A DNA stretch of 64,000 bases from Lachnospiraceae bacterium (lineage in GTDB: Bacteria > Bacillota > Clostridia > Lachnospirales > Lachnospiraceae): NCBI GenBank assembly GCA_017555455.1, contig JAFZGJ010000035.1, positions 1-64,000 of the forward strand, given 5' to 3'. This document shows, piece by piece, positions 18,364 to 27,762 of the stretch; the stretch's first letter is position 1; every line of letters starts with the position of its first letter. The position numbers and the translations under genes were made by a program. The notes under the pieces are model-generated. The model saw only the letters and a list, made by a program, of their open reading frames with translations, did no database searches and had not been told where the DNA came from.

Positions 18364-20067
18364 ATGAAAAAAATTATGGAAAATCTGAGAAATATAAGTG
18401 TTAAGAAACGTATGATAATCAGTTTCGGAATTGTAACCGGCTTGTCTTCTATTGCAGCAATTGTAGCTGTAGTAATGTTATTCGTTGTAAATATCCGTTA
18501 TTCCAATGCATTGGAATTGAATGGTTTTATTCAGGGGGATATCGGACATTATGCTACATATTTAAACGAAGAACGTATTTTGATTCGTGATATTGTAATG
18601 TTAACAGACCAGAAAACTGTTGATTCTAAGAAAGCGGAATTAGCGGAAGCGGATACTAAAATTGCATACTATTTTCAGGAAATGTATGATAAATTAGAAA
18701 CAGCAGAGGAAAGAACTATCGTAGAGAGCATGATTACTAATTTGGAAAATTATCATGCTCTGCGAAAAGAGATTATTACTTTGGATGAGCAGGGAAAAAC
18801 TGTAGATGCATTTCTTTTATTACAGGGAGAAGCAGGTACTATTGCATATGAACTGGTAAAAGAAGCAGAGCAGCTTTTGGCTATGAACGTAGAGATGGGA
18901 GATCAGGTATCTGATAATTTATCTACATTCTCTATTATTACTATTGTTCTTATTGTAATTTTAATTGTAGTTGCCGGTGTAGTAGGTATGCTGTTTGCAA
19001 GATATACCGCATTGGATATTGCAAAACCTTTGGAAAAAGTACAGAAAGCAGCTAAAAAGCTTGCCAAAGGTGAATTAGATATTGAAGTTCAGTTGTTAGA
19101 CAAGAACGAATTTGGTGAAATGGCAGAAGACTTCAATGCCGCAGTTGCTAAGTTAAATGAATATATTGAGTGTATTAGTTGGGGACTTCAGGAAATCGGC
19201 GGAGGAGACTTTACTGTACAGCCTACAGTTGAATTTTATGGAGACTTTATTGGAATTAGGGATGCTATCGGAAATATTGAGCAGAGTCTCAGTTTTACCA
19301 TGCATCAGATTGATGACGGTGCAGAACAGGTTGCTATGGGAGCTCAGCAGTTAGCAGAAAGTGCCCAGACCCTGGCGGAAGGTGCAACCAGTCAGGCTGG
19401 TGCCGTAGAAGAATTAACAGCAACCATTGAAAATGTGGCAGATTCTGCAGAAAGCAGTGCTAAGAAAGCAGACGAAGCATATAAAAATGCCCAGAAATTT
19501 GCAGGTGTGGCAGAACAGAGTAATCAGGAAATGCGACTTCTTACAGAAGCAATGGAACGTATTACTACTACTTCCAAAGAAATCGAAAGTATTATTGGTG
19601 AAATTGAAGAGATTGCATCTCAGACAAACCTTCTTTCCTTAAATGCTTCTATCGAAGCAGCAAGAGCCGGAGAGGCAGGACGCGGATTTGCAGTAGTTGC
19701 AGACCAGATTGGTAAGTTAGCGGCAGACAGTGCCCAGTCTGCAATCAATACTAAGACACTTATTATTAAATCCTTACAGGAAATTAATAATGGTAACGAT
19801 ATTACAGCAAGAACTACCACTGCTTTGGGAGAAGTTATTGAAGGTATCAAGATTCTGGCAGATGCTTCTCAGGAAACAAGTGAACTTTCCAGAGAACAGG
19901 CAGAAACTATGGCTCAGGTTCGTGTAGGTATCGAACAGATTGCAGATGTTGTTCAGAATAACTCCGCAGCAGCTCAGGAAACTTCTGCAACCAGTGAGGA
20001 ACTTTTAGCACAGTCTGAAAACTTAAAGGCAATGGTTGAACAGTTCAAGTTATTAGATGAATATTAA
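18364..20067 (+). CDS. Methyl-accepting chemotaxis protein
   Basis: A 567-residue transmembrane chemoreceptor. Start is ATG 18364 after GGAGG at 18353-18357; upstream in-frame sequence is not used. Order: short basic N terminus, TM1 (about 16-45), an extracytoplasmic four-helix-bundle-like sensor (about 46-185), TM2 (about 186-212), HAMP (about 213-265), then a long coiled coil with the CheW/CheA-contact tip [26 protein letters not shown] abbreviated here by its two halves [15 protein letters not shown] and [14 protein letters not shown]. No CheW, CheA or flagellar gene lies nearby. Ligand unknown. Confidence 0.95.
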   Translation: MKKIMENLRNISVKKRMIISFGIVTGLSSIAAIVAVVMLFVVNIRYSNALELNGFIQGDIGHYATYLNEERILIRDIVMLTDQKTVDSKKAELAEADTKIAYYFQEMYDKLETAEERTIVESMITNLENYHALRKEIITLDEQGKTVDAFLLLQGEAGTIAYELVKEAEQLLAMNVEMGDQVSDNLSTFSIITIVLIVILIVVAGVVGMLFARYTALDIAKPLEKVQKAAKKLAKGELDIEVQLLDKNEFGEMAEDFNAAVAKLNEYIECISWGLQEIGGGDFTVQPTVEFYGDFIGIRDAIGNIEQSLSFTMHQIDDGAEQVAMGAQQLAESAQTLAEGATSQAGAVEELTATIENVADSAESSAKKADEAYKNAQKFAGVAEQSNQEMRLLTEAMERITTTSKEIESIIGEIEEIASQTNLLSLNASIEAARAGEAGRGFAVVADQIGKLAADSAQSAINTKTLIIKSLQEINNGNDITARTTTALGEVIEGIKILADASQETSELSREQAETMAQVRVGIEQIADVVQNNSAAAQETSATSEELLAQSENLKAMVEQFKLLDEY

Positions 20068-20099
20068 GCTTATTAAAATAATAATACATAATGTAATGA

Positions 20100-20130
20100 A
20101 AGCTGTCGCAGTGATGTGACAGCTTTTTTT
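20100..20130 (+). terminator. Intrinsic terminator after the first chemoreceptor
   Basis: AAGCTGTC (20100-20107) pairs with GACAGCTT (20118-20125), followed by a T run. Confidence 0.9.
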
Positions 20131-20196
20131 AAAACTGTTCACAGAACGTAACATATGATATACTTGTGCTATTAATACTGTACGGAGATTTTTAAT

Positions 20197-20745
20197 ATGA
20201 AGAATGAAGAAAGACTGGTTTTTGACGGATATTTATATGGAAATGAAGATGATGTAAAGCTTGCAAAAGAAGAAAGAAAAACAGCAAGATATTTACAAAG
20301 TAAAATTAATTACGATGATATACAGACAGCTTTAAAGATATATGATAAAGCAATAAAAGATAAAATTTTTAAAACTCCCGTAGGATTTGAATTTCTAAAG
20401 GTAATGCGTTTCGAAATGTTAAAACGGGGGATGCCGGCAGAGAATATTCAACCTATTCCGCTGTATTTGGTCTTTTCAAAAGAAGCGGAAAAAAGACCGG
20501 TGCGTATTTATCAGGTAAAGGAACGGAATGATAAATTAAGAGATAATTTCAGAATCTCTTTATGGGCAAATATTGCCCTTGGTTTATTGGTAATTGGAAT
20601 GTTTTTGATTACTTTATTTGGGAACAATACGAATATTCTAAATTATAAGTATAAAATTCAGAATGAATATGTTATTTGGCAGCAGGAATTGGAAGCAAGA
20701 GAAGCTGTGATTGCTGAAAAAGAAGCAGAGCTGGGAATAGAATAG
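20197..20745 (+). CDS. Hypothetical single-pass membrane protein with coiled-coil tail
   Basis: 182 residues, not recognised. The first 120 residues are charged, Lys/Glu/Asp-rich and soluble, with a basic-helical stretch around KIYDKAIKDKIFK. One clear transmembrane segment (WANIALGLLVIGMFLITLF) is at about residues 126-145, and the C terminus (IWQQELEAREAVIAEKEAELG) is a short coiled coil. Topology by charge suggests the N terminus is cytoplasmic. It lies between a chemoreceptor and an OmpR-type regulator with about 50-70 bases on either side and could be co-transcribed with the regulator. Confidence 0.75.
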   Translation: MKNEERLVFDGYLYGNEDDVKLAKEERKTARYLQSKINYDDIQTALKIYDKAIKDKIFKTPVGFEFLKVMRFEMLKRGMPAENIQPIPLYLVFSKEAEKRPVRIYQVKERNDKLRDNFRISLWANIALGLLVIGMFLITLFGNNTNILNYKYKIQNEYVIWQQELEAREAVIAEKEAELGIE

Positions 20746-20813
20746 TTCACAAAATGGACATACTTGTACCATATAATATCCTTTGTTAATGAATAAAAGG
20801 AATGGAGCAATTT

Positions 20814-21497
20814 ATGGAAAAAGTAAAAATATTAGTAGTTGATGATGAATCCAGAATGCGGAAACTGGTAAAAGATTTTCTTGTAAAATCAGATTATGTT
20901 GTAATTGAAGCTTCAGATGGAAGTGAAGCTATGGATAAATTCTATGAACATAAAGATATTGCTTTAATTATTTTGGATGTTATGATGCCTAAAATGGACG
21001 GTTGGGAAGTATGTAAGGAGATTCGTCTCACATCAAAAGTTCCCATTATTATGCTTACTGCCCGAGGAGACGAAAAGGACGAGTTAAAGGGGTTTGAACT
21101 GGGAGTGGACGAGTACATCTCCAAACCCTTTAGTCCCAGAATTCTTGTTGCCAGAGTGGAGGCGATTCTTCGCCGGAGCCAAAACAAAGAAGAAGACAAT
21201 ATCTTGGAATTTGCAGGAATACATTTGGATAAAAATGCCCACATGGTTATAATTGATGGCGAAAATATAGATTTAAGCTATAAAGAATTTGAACTTTTAA
21301 CTTATTTTTTGGAAAATAAAGGGATTGCCCTTTCCAGAGAAAAAATACTTAACAATGTATGGAATTATGATTATTACGGTGATGCCAGAACCATCGATAC
21401 CCATGTGAAAAAATTGAGAAGTAAGATGGGGGAAAAAGGGAACCTTATAAAGACAATATGGGGGTTGGGTTACAAACTGAGCACAGACAATGAGTAA
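20814..21497 (+). CDS. OmpR/PhoB-family response regulator (orphan)
   Basis: 227 residues. An N-terminal receiver domain has the acidic pair VVDDESR, the phosphoacceptor in LIILDVMMPKMDGWEV (about residue 55), MLTARGDE and the lysine in SKPFSP. The C-terminal winged helix has LSYKEFELLTYFLENKG, SREKILNNVW and RTIDTHVKKLRSKM, GLGYKL. ATG 20814 is favoured because GGAG lies six bases before it; an ATG at 20802 is also in frame. No histidine kinase is adjacent, so its partner must be elsewhere. OmpR-type regulators bind direct repeats with about 11-bp phasing, like those seen at 33.93-33.99 kb. Confidence 0.93.
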   Translation: MEKVKILVVDDESRMRKLVKDFLVKSDYVVIEASDGSEAMDKFYEHKDIALIILDVMMPKMDGWEVCKEIRLTSKVPIIMLTARGDEKDELKGFELGVDEYISKPFSPRILVARVEAILRRSQNKEEDNILEFAGIHLDKNAHMVIIDGENIDLSYKEFELLTYFLENKGIALSREKILNNVWNYDYYGDARTIDTHVKKLRSKMGEKGNLIKTIWGLGYKLSTDNE

Positions 21498-21683
21498 AGC
21501 AAAATACTTCGCCTTAGCAGGTCAAAAACATATGAATTAATTTGCTCTCCAGAATGTCCGTTCTTGGCATTAAGGATAGGCAGAAGAATTTGTATTCCGG
21601 AAAATAATTTTTTGAAATGGTATAATAGTTTAGCAGAATATGTTAATGAAGAAAGTATAAATAATGAGAATAGCGTTGAGTAA
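21498..21683 (+). pseudogene. Remnant of an excisionase-like helix-turn-helix gene
   Basis: Directly after the regulator's TAA, and in the same frame, 61 codons stay open to TAA at 21681-21683. There is no ATG or GTG in a useful position. The translation has LRLSRSKTYELI, then ALRIGRRICIPENNFLKWYN, which matches the pattern of small excisionase/MerR-like HTH_17 domains (RLSRS-YELI, FRIGRR-IP-FL-W). The expected N-terminal 10-15 residues are missing. I read it as a gene fragment joined to the 3' end of the regulator by a deletion; translation by stop read-through is a remote alternative. Confidence 0.5.
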
Positions 21684-21714
21684 TAAGTAAATGTAAGAAA
21701 GTTTTGATTTATGA

Positions 21715-21836
21715 TTGAAAAAAATCGAAAAACTGTTATAATGAAATCATAAAAGGCAATCGCCACAGAGTGGTTGACCAATAATTAGAAAGTAAGAAAC
21801 CTTCCGAGACCGATCAAAGTACAGGGAAGGTTTTTT
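21715..21836 (+). ncRNA. Antisense RNA (type I antitoxin) with promoter and terminator
   Basis: On the plus strand TTGAAA (21715-21720), a 16-base spacer and TATAAT (21737-21742) form a good promoter. Transcription from about 21749 would run through AGGCAATCGCCACAG... (21754-21779) to a terminator AACCTTCC/GGAAGGTT (21798-21805, 21825-21832) with six T. The RNA would be about 88 nt and complementary to the 3' end of the convergent toxin message, as in TxpA/RatA and holin-like toxin systems. No open frame lies in it. Confidence 0.7.
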
Positions 21837-21842
21837 GCTACC

Positions 21843-21932
21843 TTAATGACAAATCAAGTAAATGAATGTCAGTAGTGCTAGAATAAACATTCCGAAAGAC
21901 ATTAAGTCTTTAAAATCGAAATTATGGTTCAT
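21843..21932 (-). CDS. Small hydrophobic type I toxin (holin-like toxin family)
   Basis: A 29-residue peptide on the minus strand, ATG at 21930-21932 and TAA at 21843-21845. A perfect GGAGG lies eight bases before the start. The peptide begins with a polar segment (MNHNFDFKDLM) followed by a single transmembrane helix (SFGMFILALLTFIYLIC), the usual form of Hol-Tox/TxpA-like toxins in Firmicutes that depolarise or damage the membrane. A minus-strand promoter TTACAT-17-TATAGT maps to 22042-22014, and the mRNA leader can form a GCAAC/GTTGC hairpin. Its transcript overlaps the antisense RNA at the 3' end. Toxicity is inferred from architecture. Confidence 0.8.
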   Translation of the reverse strand: MNHNFDFKDLMSFGMFILALLTFIYLICH

Positions 21933-21962
21933 AAGCATCACCTCCATTCTATGTAGAATAGA

Positions 21963-21990
21963 GGTCAACTACCCTGTATCACGATTGCCT
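21963..21990. repeat. Inverted partner of the antitoxin element
   Basis: GGTCAACTACCCTG...ACGATTGCCT is an imperfect inverted copy of the antitoxin segment 21754-21779. The toxin gene is therefore framed by matching sequences, which could pair in the toxin mRNA (5' leader with 3' end) or mark a duplicated antisense site. The remaining gap to 22227 holds the toxin promoter and AT-rich sequence with nothing else recognised. Confidence 0.55.
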
Positions 21991-22227
21991 GCAACAATGC
22001 AGTTGCTAAAATGACTATAACATAACAAAATAATGAATGTAAGTTTTGAGGCGGAATTAAGTAAAAAGAGAAACGGTTTAAGGTATCGAAGGTAAAATTA
22101 TCAGATTACATAATTATCGTAATTGTGTAATAGCTTTATTAATAATAATTTCATCATTGAATATCTGGTTATGAACCGATAATATAAGCTTAAAAGAATC
22201 TATGGATTACGATAGGGGCGAAAACAA

Positions 22228-23556
22228 ATGATAAAAGATATGACAAAAGGAACTCCGTGGAAATTGATATTTTCATTCATGGTTCCGGTTTGTTGCGGTA
22301 ATATTTTTCAAAATTTCTATAATATTGTAGACTCCATGATTGTAGGACGTTTTCTGGGAGTGGAAGCGTTGGCGGCGGTAGGAAGTACAGGGTCCATTAA
22401 CTTTTTAGTAATAGGGTGGATTGTTGGTATGACCAGTGGATTTGGGATTCAATTATCTCAGGCATTTGGGGCTAATGATGAGAAACGCTTAAGACATTAT
22501 TTGGCAATGTCTGTTTATTTGTGTATCGGCTTAGCATTTTTAATGACTACCGGTTTATTAATTGCCAATCGTGGGATTTTACAATGGATGAATACACCGG
22601 AAGAAATATTTTATAATACCGCAAAATACATAGGGATTATATATGCCGGTTTACCTGTAACGATTCTCTATAATATGTTAGCAACCATAGCAAGAGCATT
22701 GGGCGATAGTAAGACACCGCTCTATTTTTTAGTGCTTTCTTCTGTATTAAATATCGTATTAGACTTTTTGTTTGTGGCCGTTTTGCCCTTTGGTGTGGCG
22801 GGAGCAGCTTATGCAACGGTATTGGCACAAGCGGTTTCAGCAGGCTTGTGTCTGGTATATGTGTGGAAAAAATTCCCTATGATTCATTTTACTAAAAAGG
22901 ATGCCCTTATCAAGGGAAGAAGTATTTACAACCTGTTATCCATGGGAATTCCTATGGGACTGCAATTTTCCATTACCGCTATAGGGACTATGATTGTACA
23001 GGCATCGTTAAATACCTTGGGGGCAACTTATATTGCGGCTTATTCCGCAACTATGAAAATCCAAAATATCGTAACTCAGGTTTATCCTGCTTTAGGAACA
23101 GCGATTGCGACCTATACAGGACAAAACTATGGTGCGGGAGAAATGAAACGTATTAAAAAAGGAGTGAATGCGTGCTTAATAATAGAGGCAATTTATAGTA
23201 TTTTGATTATGGCATTATCCTGGTCTGTGTTTCCAATGACAGTACGTATTTTTGCTCAGGATCCAACGGGAGAACTGCAAATGATTGCTTGTCAAATGTT
23301 CCGTATCAGTATGTGGTTTTTCTTCCCTTTGGGAAGTATCTTTATCTACCGGAATGTATTGCAAGGTTTGGGAAATGGTTTGGTTCCTATGTTAGGAGGA
23401 GTGTTTGAATTAATTGCCAGGGCCTTGGTAATCTATATACTTTTTGATTCTATGCGGTTTACAGCAATTTGTATCAGTGATCCTGCAGCCTGGATGAGTG
23501 CATTGATTCCGCTGATTCCATATTATTATTGGTTCATAAATAAAAAACAGAAATGA
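22228..23556 (+). CDS. MATE-family efflux transporter
   Basis: 442 residues with twelve hydrophobic segments arranged as two related halves. Typical MATE features are the N-terminal GTPWKLIFSFMVP, NIVDSMIVGRFLG, ALAAVGSTGSINF, the second-half FSITAIGTMIVQASLNTLG and GQNYGAGE near residue 300. These pumps export cationic drugs or metabolites in exchange for sodium or protons. AGGGGCG ribosome site. A terminator shared with the convergent kinase gene follows. Substrate cannot be deduced. Confidence 0.93.
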   Translation: MIKDMTKGTPWKLIFSFMVPVCCGNIFQNFYNIVDSMIVGRFLGVEALAAVGSTGSINFLVIGWIVGMTSGFGIQLSQAFGANDEKRLRHYLAMSVYLCIGLAFLMTTGLLIANRGILQWMNTPEEIFYNTAKYIGIIYAGLPVTILYNMLATIARALGDSKTPLYFLVLSSVLNIVLDFLFVAVLPFGVAGAAYATVLAQAVSAGLCLVYVWKKFPMIHFTKKDALIKGRSIYNLLSMGIPMGLQFSITAIGTMIVQASLNTLGATYIAAYSATMKIQNIVTQVYPALGTAIATYTGQNYGAGEMKRIKKGVNACLIIEAIYSILIMALSWSVFPMTVRIFAQDPTGELQMIACQMFRISMWFFFPLGSIFIYRNVLQGLGNGLVPMLGGVFELIARALVIYILFDSMRFTAICISDPAAWMSALIPLIPYYYWFINKKQK

Positions 23557-23560
23557 TAAA

Positions 23561-23595
23561 GGCAGAATTGGTATTTATATCAATTCTGCCTTTTT
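23561..23595. terminator. Bidirectional terminator between MATE and the sensor kinase gene
   Basis: GGCAGAATTG (23561-23570) pairs with CAATTCTGCC (23581-23590), flanked by A on the left and T on the right, so it can serve both convergent genes. Confidence 0.9.
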
Positions 23596-23616
23596 AAGCA
23601 TGATTAGAAAGCAAAG

Positions 23617-24900
23617 CTACATACACATCTGAAAACGAAATTCATTGTTTTCTGTAGAAAATTTGTATACTCCATGATATTTATTAACAACATAAACCAT
23701 ACTTTTTACACCAATACCATGGTTATTTCGGTTGGATAGAGGAATCCCATTTTCATTAAAATGAGGTTCTACAGCATAGCTGTTTTTAATTTCACAACAT
23801 AACTTGTTATTTTTTTCATATAAATCAATATGAATATAACGACTTTCAGTGTCTTCCACTAATTGACATGCTTTTATGGCGTTTTCCAAACCGTTATAAA
23901 GCAGCTTGCATAAATCCAGTAAAGCATATCTTGTAAAATCTTTGGCAGGTGCATCTACGGTAAATTGAATTTGATTTTCCGCAGCCTCTTTTTGAAAAGA
24001 AGAAAATACCAGATTTAAGGATTCATTGGAGGAATAAGGAATGATTTTACTGTCATCAAATACATCAAAAATCTGTTGAATGTACTGGGTAGCATCTTCC
24101 AGTTTGTTTTGTGAAATACAGGTATTTAAATAATTAAAATGATGACGCATATCGTGTCGATAAATGGCAGCCTGCTTTTCTGCCAGACGTAATTGCTCTA
24201 ACTGCTGGGTAGCATCATGGAGCTGCTGGAGAATCATTTCCTGTACCGCATTAGAGGTGGAATGTTCCTGAATGATTTTGAAAAATACAATAATTAAACA
24301 GTAGGAAAACAGTACTATGGCAAGAGTAAGACCGCGTTCCCAGAAATTACGGTTTATGACGGTAATAATAGTGAAGTACTGATATTTGGTTGTGTAGTAA
24401 TTGTAGATGTAATATAACACCGGTAAAATGCCTAACCAGCCAATCATTTTGGTATCAGCATATTCCAAAATATGAAAAAAAGGTTTCTTTAAAAAACGGT
24501 AAGAAATCCAAAGTAATAATGCATAACTTATAAGAACCCCCACCATAGGCATTTTTGTAAAATATATAATGAAGGAACTTAAAAACATGGCAGTAGAAGA
24601 AAAAATGGTAATGCTCAAATAAAGGAAAATCAGTTTTATTCTCCGATAGCGTGTTGTGATAAAAAGTAAAATATAAAGAGGGATCTGAGTAAACAAAAGA
24701 TAAAAGTCCCCATAAAGTTCAAAACCCATGAGTACTTGGATAATAATATTTAAGGTAAGAAATATTATAAAATATATTACAAATGTCATTTGTTTCCTTT
24801 TTGGAAGGGTTAAAAAATGTACATCTGCCAAAGTCATCATGGATAAGGTACAAAAAACAATTATAATAACTGAGGAAAGTATCCATTCAATATGTTCCAC
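23617..24900 (-). CDS. GHKL-type sensor histidine kinase (AgrC-like)
   Basis: 427 residues, start GTG at 24898-24900 after GGAG. The N-terminal 200 residues contain about six transmembrane helices with little extracellular sequence, like receptors for peptides or membrane stress. The phosphoacceptor region is YRHDMRHHFNYLNTCI near residue 248; the ATPase domain has LLYNGLENAIKAC (N box) and NHGIGVKSMVYVV (G box). This is the HPK10/AgrC type and works with LytTR regulators, as found 36 bases upstream. No AgrB/AgrD-like signal genes are nearby, so the ligand is unknown. Confidence 0.9.
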   Translation of the reverse strand: MEHIEWILSSVIIIVFCTLSMMTLADVHFLTLPKRKQMTFVIYFIIFLTLNIIIQVLMGFELYGDFYLLFTQIPLYILLFITTRYRRIKLIFLYLSITIFSSTAMFLSSFIIYFTKMPMVGVLISYALLLWISYRFLKKPFFHILEYADTKMIGWLGILPVLYYIYNYYTTKYQYFTIITVINRNFWERGLTLAIVLFSYCLIIVFFKIIQEHSTSNAVQEMILQQLHDATQQLEQLRLAEKQAAIYRHDMRHHFNYLNTCISQNKLEDATQYIQQIFDVFDDSKIIPYSSNESLNLVFSSFQKEAAENQIQFTVDAPAKDFTRYALLDLCKLLYNGLENAIKACQLVEDTESRYIHIDLYEKNNKLCCEIKNSYAVEPHFNENGIPLSNRNNHGIGVKSMVYVVNKYHGVYKFSTENNEFRFQMCM

Positions 24901-24936
24901 GGCTAATCTCCTTTTCTTAAATATATATTAAAGTTT

Positions 24937-25659
24937 TTATTCACGTTTCATCTGAAATGCCAAATAAACATCTTTGATTTCTTTCCCTTTTCCCTGAGCA
25001 ATGGGGATGGAATCAGAGGTCTGTAACGTGATTGCTGTATTTTCAATGGTATTTATATAATTCATATTTACAATGTATGAACGATGAGGTTTTGCAAAAT
25101 AAGGATATTTCAGTAAGGTGTCGGAAACTTCTGAAAAACGGATGGAGCATTCTAAAACACGTCCTGAATTAAGGTGATACAGGACCTTTCTTCCCATGGC
25201 TTCTGCATATACAAGACTGGAAAGCAGAATTTTATGAATCCCCCGGCTGTCTTTTAGAGTAAGGGAGGCTTCTTCCGTATGTTTTATTTCTTCCAAAACT
25301 TCATTTAGGGTAAAGAAAAATTTTTCTTTGGTTATTGGTTTTAAAATATAATTTGCAGCTTTTACAGAGTAACTGTCCAGAGCAAATTCGGGAGAAGATG
25401 TAAAATAGATGATAGGTGCCGCTTTATCATGATTGCGGATTTCTCGTCCCAGTTCTATTCCGTCAAATCCCGGCATAACAATATCGAGACAATAAAGGTC
25501 AAAAGATGTGCCCTGTTCCAATGCGGAAGCCAGCTCCATGCCATTGTGGAAAGCGGCATATTCCAAGGGAAAAGGGCTTATAAGACGATATTCCTCAATG
25601 AGGGAAATCATATGGGATAAGGATTGTGGATCATCATCACAAACGGCAAGTCTAAACAT
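24937..25659 (-). CDS. LytTR-family response regulator
   Basis: 240 residues. The start is the ATG at 25657-25659, eight bases after AGGAG; an ATG six bases earlier is too close to the ribosome site. The receiver has LAVCDDDPQ, the phosphoacceptor in YCLDIVMPGFDGIELG and the lysine in ILKPITKEKF. The C-terminal LytTR DNA-binding domain has the AEAMGRKVLYHL and YFAKPHRSYIVNMNYI segments. It is the first gene of a two-gene operon with the GHKL kinase. It lies divergent from a chemoreceptor gene. Targets unknown. Confidence 0.93.
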   Translation of the reverse strand: MFRLAVCDDDPQSLSHMISLIEEYRLISPFPLEYAAFHNGMELASALEQGTSFDLYCLDIVMPGFDGIELGREIRNHDKAAPIIYFTSSPEFALDSYSVKAANYILKPITKEKFFFTLNEVLEEIKHTEEASLTLKDSRGIHKILLSSLVYAEAMGRKVLYHLNSGRVLECSIRFSEVSDTLLKYPYFAKPHRSYIVNMNYINTIENTAITLQTSDSIPIAQGKGKEIKDVYLAFQMKRE

Positions 25660-25866
25660 AAACATCGCTCCTATAACAATAATATCTCTTATATACTATA
25701 ACACAAAAGCATTTCTAGTGTATGAATGTTTGGTTACAAAAAAGACATGATTCATGTAAACCGCAAAAATTGACAGAAAAAGATGCTAACATCTGGATAA
25801 GGATAGTGTGAAATTGTAAAAAAAGGATGAATTCCGATAAAAGGACAGGAAAGAGAGGCTTGAAAG

Positions 25867-27570
25867 ATGAAATTTAAGGAAATGCGACTTAGAAAACGAT
25901 TGATTACAGCGTTTACCACTGTAATTATTATTTTTGGAGTGGTGTCTGCCTTGGTTGCAGGGGCTATGGTATATATGGTAAATGATTATAACAGAGTGTT
26001 GGAGAATTATGCCTTTCCCCAGGGGGATATCGGCAGAGCCATGAATGCTACGGCAGAAGTACGTAGTGCCACCAGAGCAATTATCGGTTATGAAACACAG
26101 GACTTAATTGATGCTGTAAGAGGACAGCATGAAACAGCGATAGAAGAATTTGAATATTATCGGGAACAAATCAGACCTACCATGGTGACACCGGAAGGGG
26201 AGGCTTGCATGAAAGCCATTGATTTGGCATGGGAAGCATACAAAAAGGTAGATAAAGAAATCGTGGAATTAGGGGCAACCACAGATCAGGAAAGATGTGC
26301 AAGAGCACAGGAAAGAATGATTAATGAGTTGGCACCGCTTTATACAGAATTGGATGTTGCCATGAAAGCTCTTATGGATGTCAATGTACAAAAGGGAGAT
26401 GCAGAACAGGCAAAATTGCAGATTCTTGAAATAGTGGTAATGGTAGCAATTGTAATTGCCATTGCATCGGTGGTGTCCGTGTCCTTTAAAATTGCAAACG
26501 GTATAGCTAAGGGAATTGAAGAGCCTTTAAAAGAAATGGAAAAACGTCTTGGCACCTTTGCCAAAGGTGACTTGACCACTCCCTTTCCGACGGTTGACAG
26601 TAAGGATGAAATTGCGGATATGGCAAACAGTGCTGCAGAAATGGCAGGAAGATTGCGTAATATTACCTTGGATGTAGCGGAAATGTTAGAAAAAATGGCC
26701 AATGGTAATTTTAATATCCGTACAGCCCATGAGAAAGAGTATAGCGGAGAATTCAAGGGGTTGCTGGATGGTGTTATGGGAATGAATGAGCAGATGAGTC
26801 AGGCTTTATCGGAAGTAGATATGGCGTCGACTCAAGTCTCCGAAGGTGCCAATCATCTGGCTCAGGCTGCACAGGAATTGGCAGAAGGTGCTACAGAGCA
26901 GGCAGCAACCGTGGAAGAAATGCAGGCTACCATTAATGATTTGAACGAAGGAATTCAGACCACTGCCAATCAGTTAGACCGTTCCTATGAAGAAGCAAAG
27001 AAATATGCTCAGGTGGCAGAAGCCAGCCGTAAGGATATGGAAGCGTTAATGGGAGCGATGGAACGAATCAGTGAAGCATCCCAAAAAATCAGTAATATTA
27101 TCGGTGAAATTGAAGATATTGCCAGTCAGACTAATTTATTGTCTTTAAATGCCTCTATTGAAGCTGCCAGAGCAGGAGAAGCCGGAAGAGGCTTTGCGGT
27201 GGTAGCAGATCAGATTCGTACTTTGGCGGAACAAAGTGCACAATCTGCCGTAGATTCCAGAGCCTTGATTGAAGCTTCTCTGAATGAAGTTACTAATGGA
27301 AATAAGGTGGCAAATAACGCCTCCGCTTCCTTGCAGGAAGTGGTAGCCGGAGTACACGCCATTGCAGAAAGTGCAAAAGAAATGAAGGATATTTCTGCCG
27401 GTCAGGCATTAGCCATGGAACAGGCAGATATAGGAATCAATAAAATTGCAGAAGTGGTGGAAACCAATTCTGCCACAGCCCAGGAAGCCTCTGCAACCAG
27501 TCAGGAATTAACAGCCCAGGCAGTAACTATGAGCGATTTGGTTTCCAGATTTGAATTGAAGAATTACTAG
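25867..27570 (+). CDS. Methyl-accepting chemotaxis protein
   Basis: 567 residues, same length and layout as the receptor at 18.4 kb: TM1 (about 11-37), a four-helix-type extracytoplasmic sensor (about 38-180), TM2 (about 181-206), two HAMP-like segments ([20 protein letters not shown] and [11 protein letters not shown]), then the signalling coiled coil with [16 protein letters not shown] and [19 protein letters not shown] at the tip. AGAGAGGCTTGAAAG precedes the ATG. The sensor part diverges from the first receptor, so a different ligand is likely. It is followed by its own terminator. Confidence 0.95.
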   Translation: MKFKEMRLRKRLITAFTTVIIIFGVVSALVAGAMVYMVNDYNRVLENYAFPQGDIGRAMNATAEVRSATRAIIGYETQDLIDAVRGQHETAIEEFEYYREQIRPTMVTPEGEACMKAIDLAWEAYKKVDKEIVELGATTDQERCARAQERMINELAPLYTELDVAMKALMDVNVQKGDAEQAKLQILEIVVMVAIVIAIASVVSVSFKIANGIAKGIEEPLKEMEKRLGTFAKGDLTTPFPTVDSKDEIADMANSAAEMAGRLRNITLDVAEMLEKMANGNFNIRTAHEKEYSGEFKGLLDGVMGMNEQMSQALSEVDMASTQVSEGANHLAQAAQELAEGATEQAATVEEMQATINDLNEGIQTTANQLDRSYEEAKKYAQVAEASRKDMEALMGAMERISEASQKISNIIGEIEDIASQTNLLSLNASIEAARAGEAGRGFAVVADQIRTLAEQSAQSAVDSRALIEASLNEVTNGNKVANNASASLQEVVAGVHAIAESAKEMKDISAGQALAMEQADIGINKIAEVVETNSATAQEASATSQELTAQAVTMSDLVSRFELKNY

Positions 27571-27599
27571 TATTTTGTTTGCCATAACCAATTTTGAAA

Positions 27600-27646
27600 A
27601 AGCAGATTCCTCATACATATTTAATGTATGGGGAATTTGCTTTTTT
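27600..27646 (+). terminator. Intrinsic terminator after the second chemoreceptor
   Basis: An interrupted stem (AGCAGATTCCTCATACAT facing ATGTATGGGGAATTTGCT) followed by T6 at about 27641-27646. Confidence 0.85.
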
Positions 27647-27762
27647 GTTATAATTTTCTTGAAAATACTATTAAAACCAAATAATTTGTGTTAAAATTAT
27701 ACAGAAATCAAACGAATAGTTTTAATATAATAGAAGAAGGAAGAGTAAAGGGGTAAAAAACT

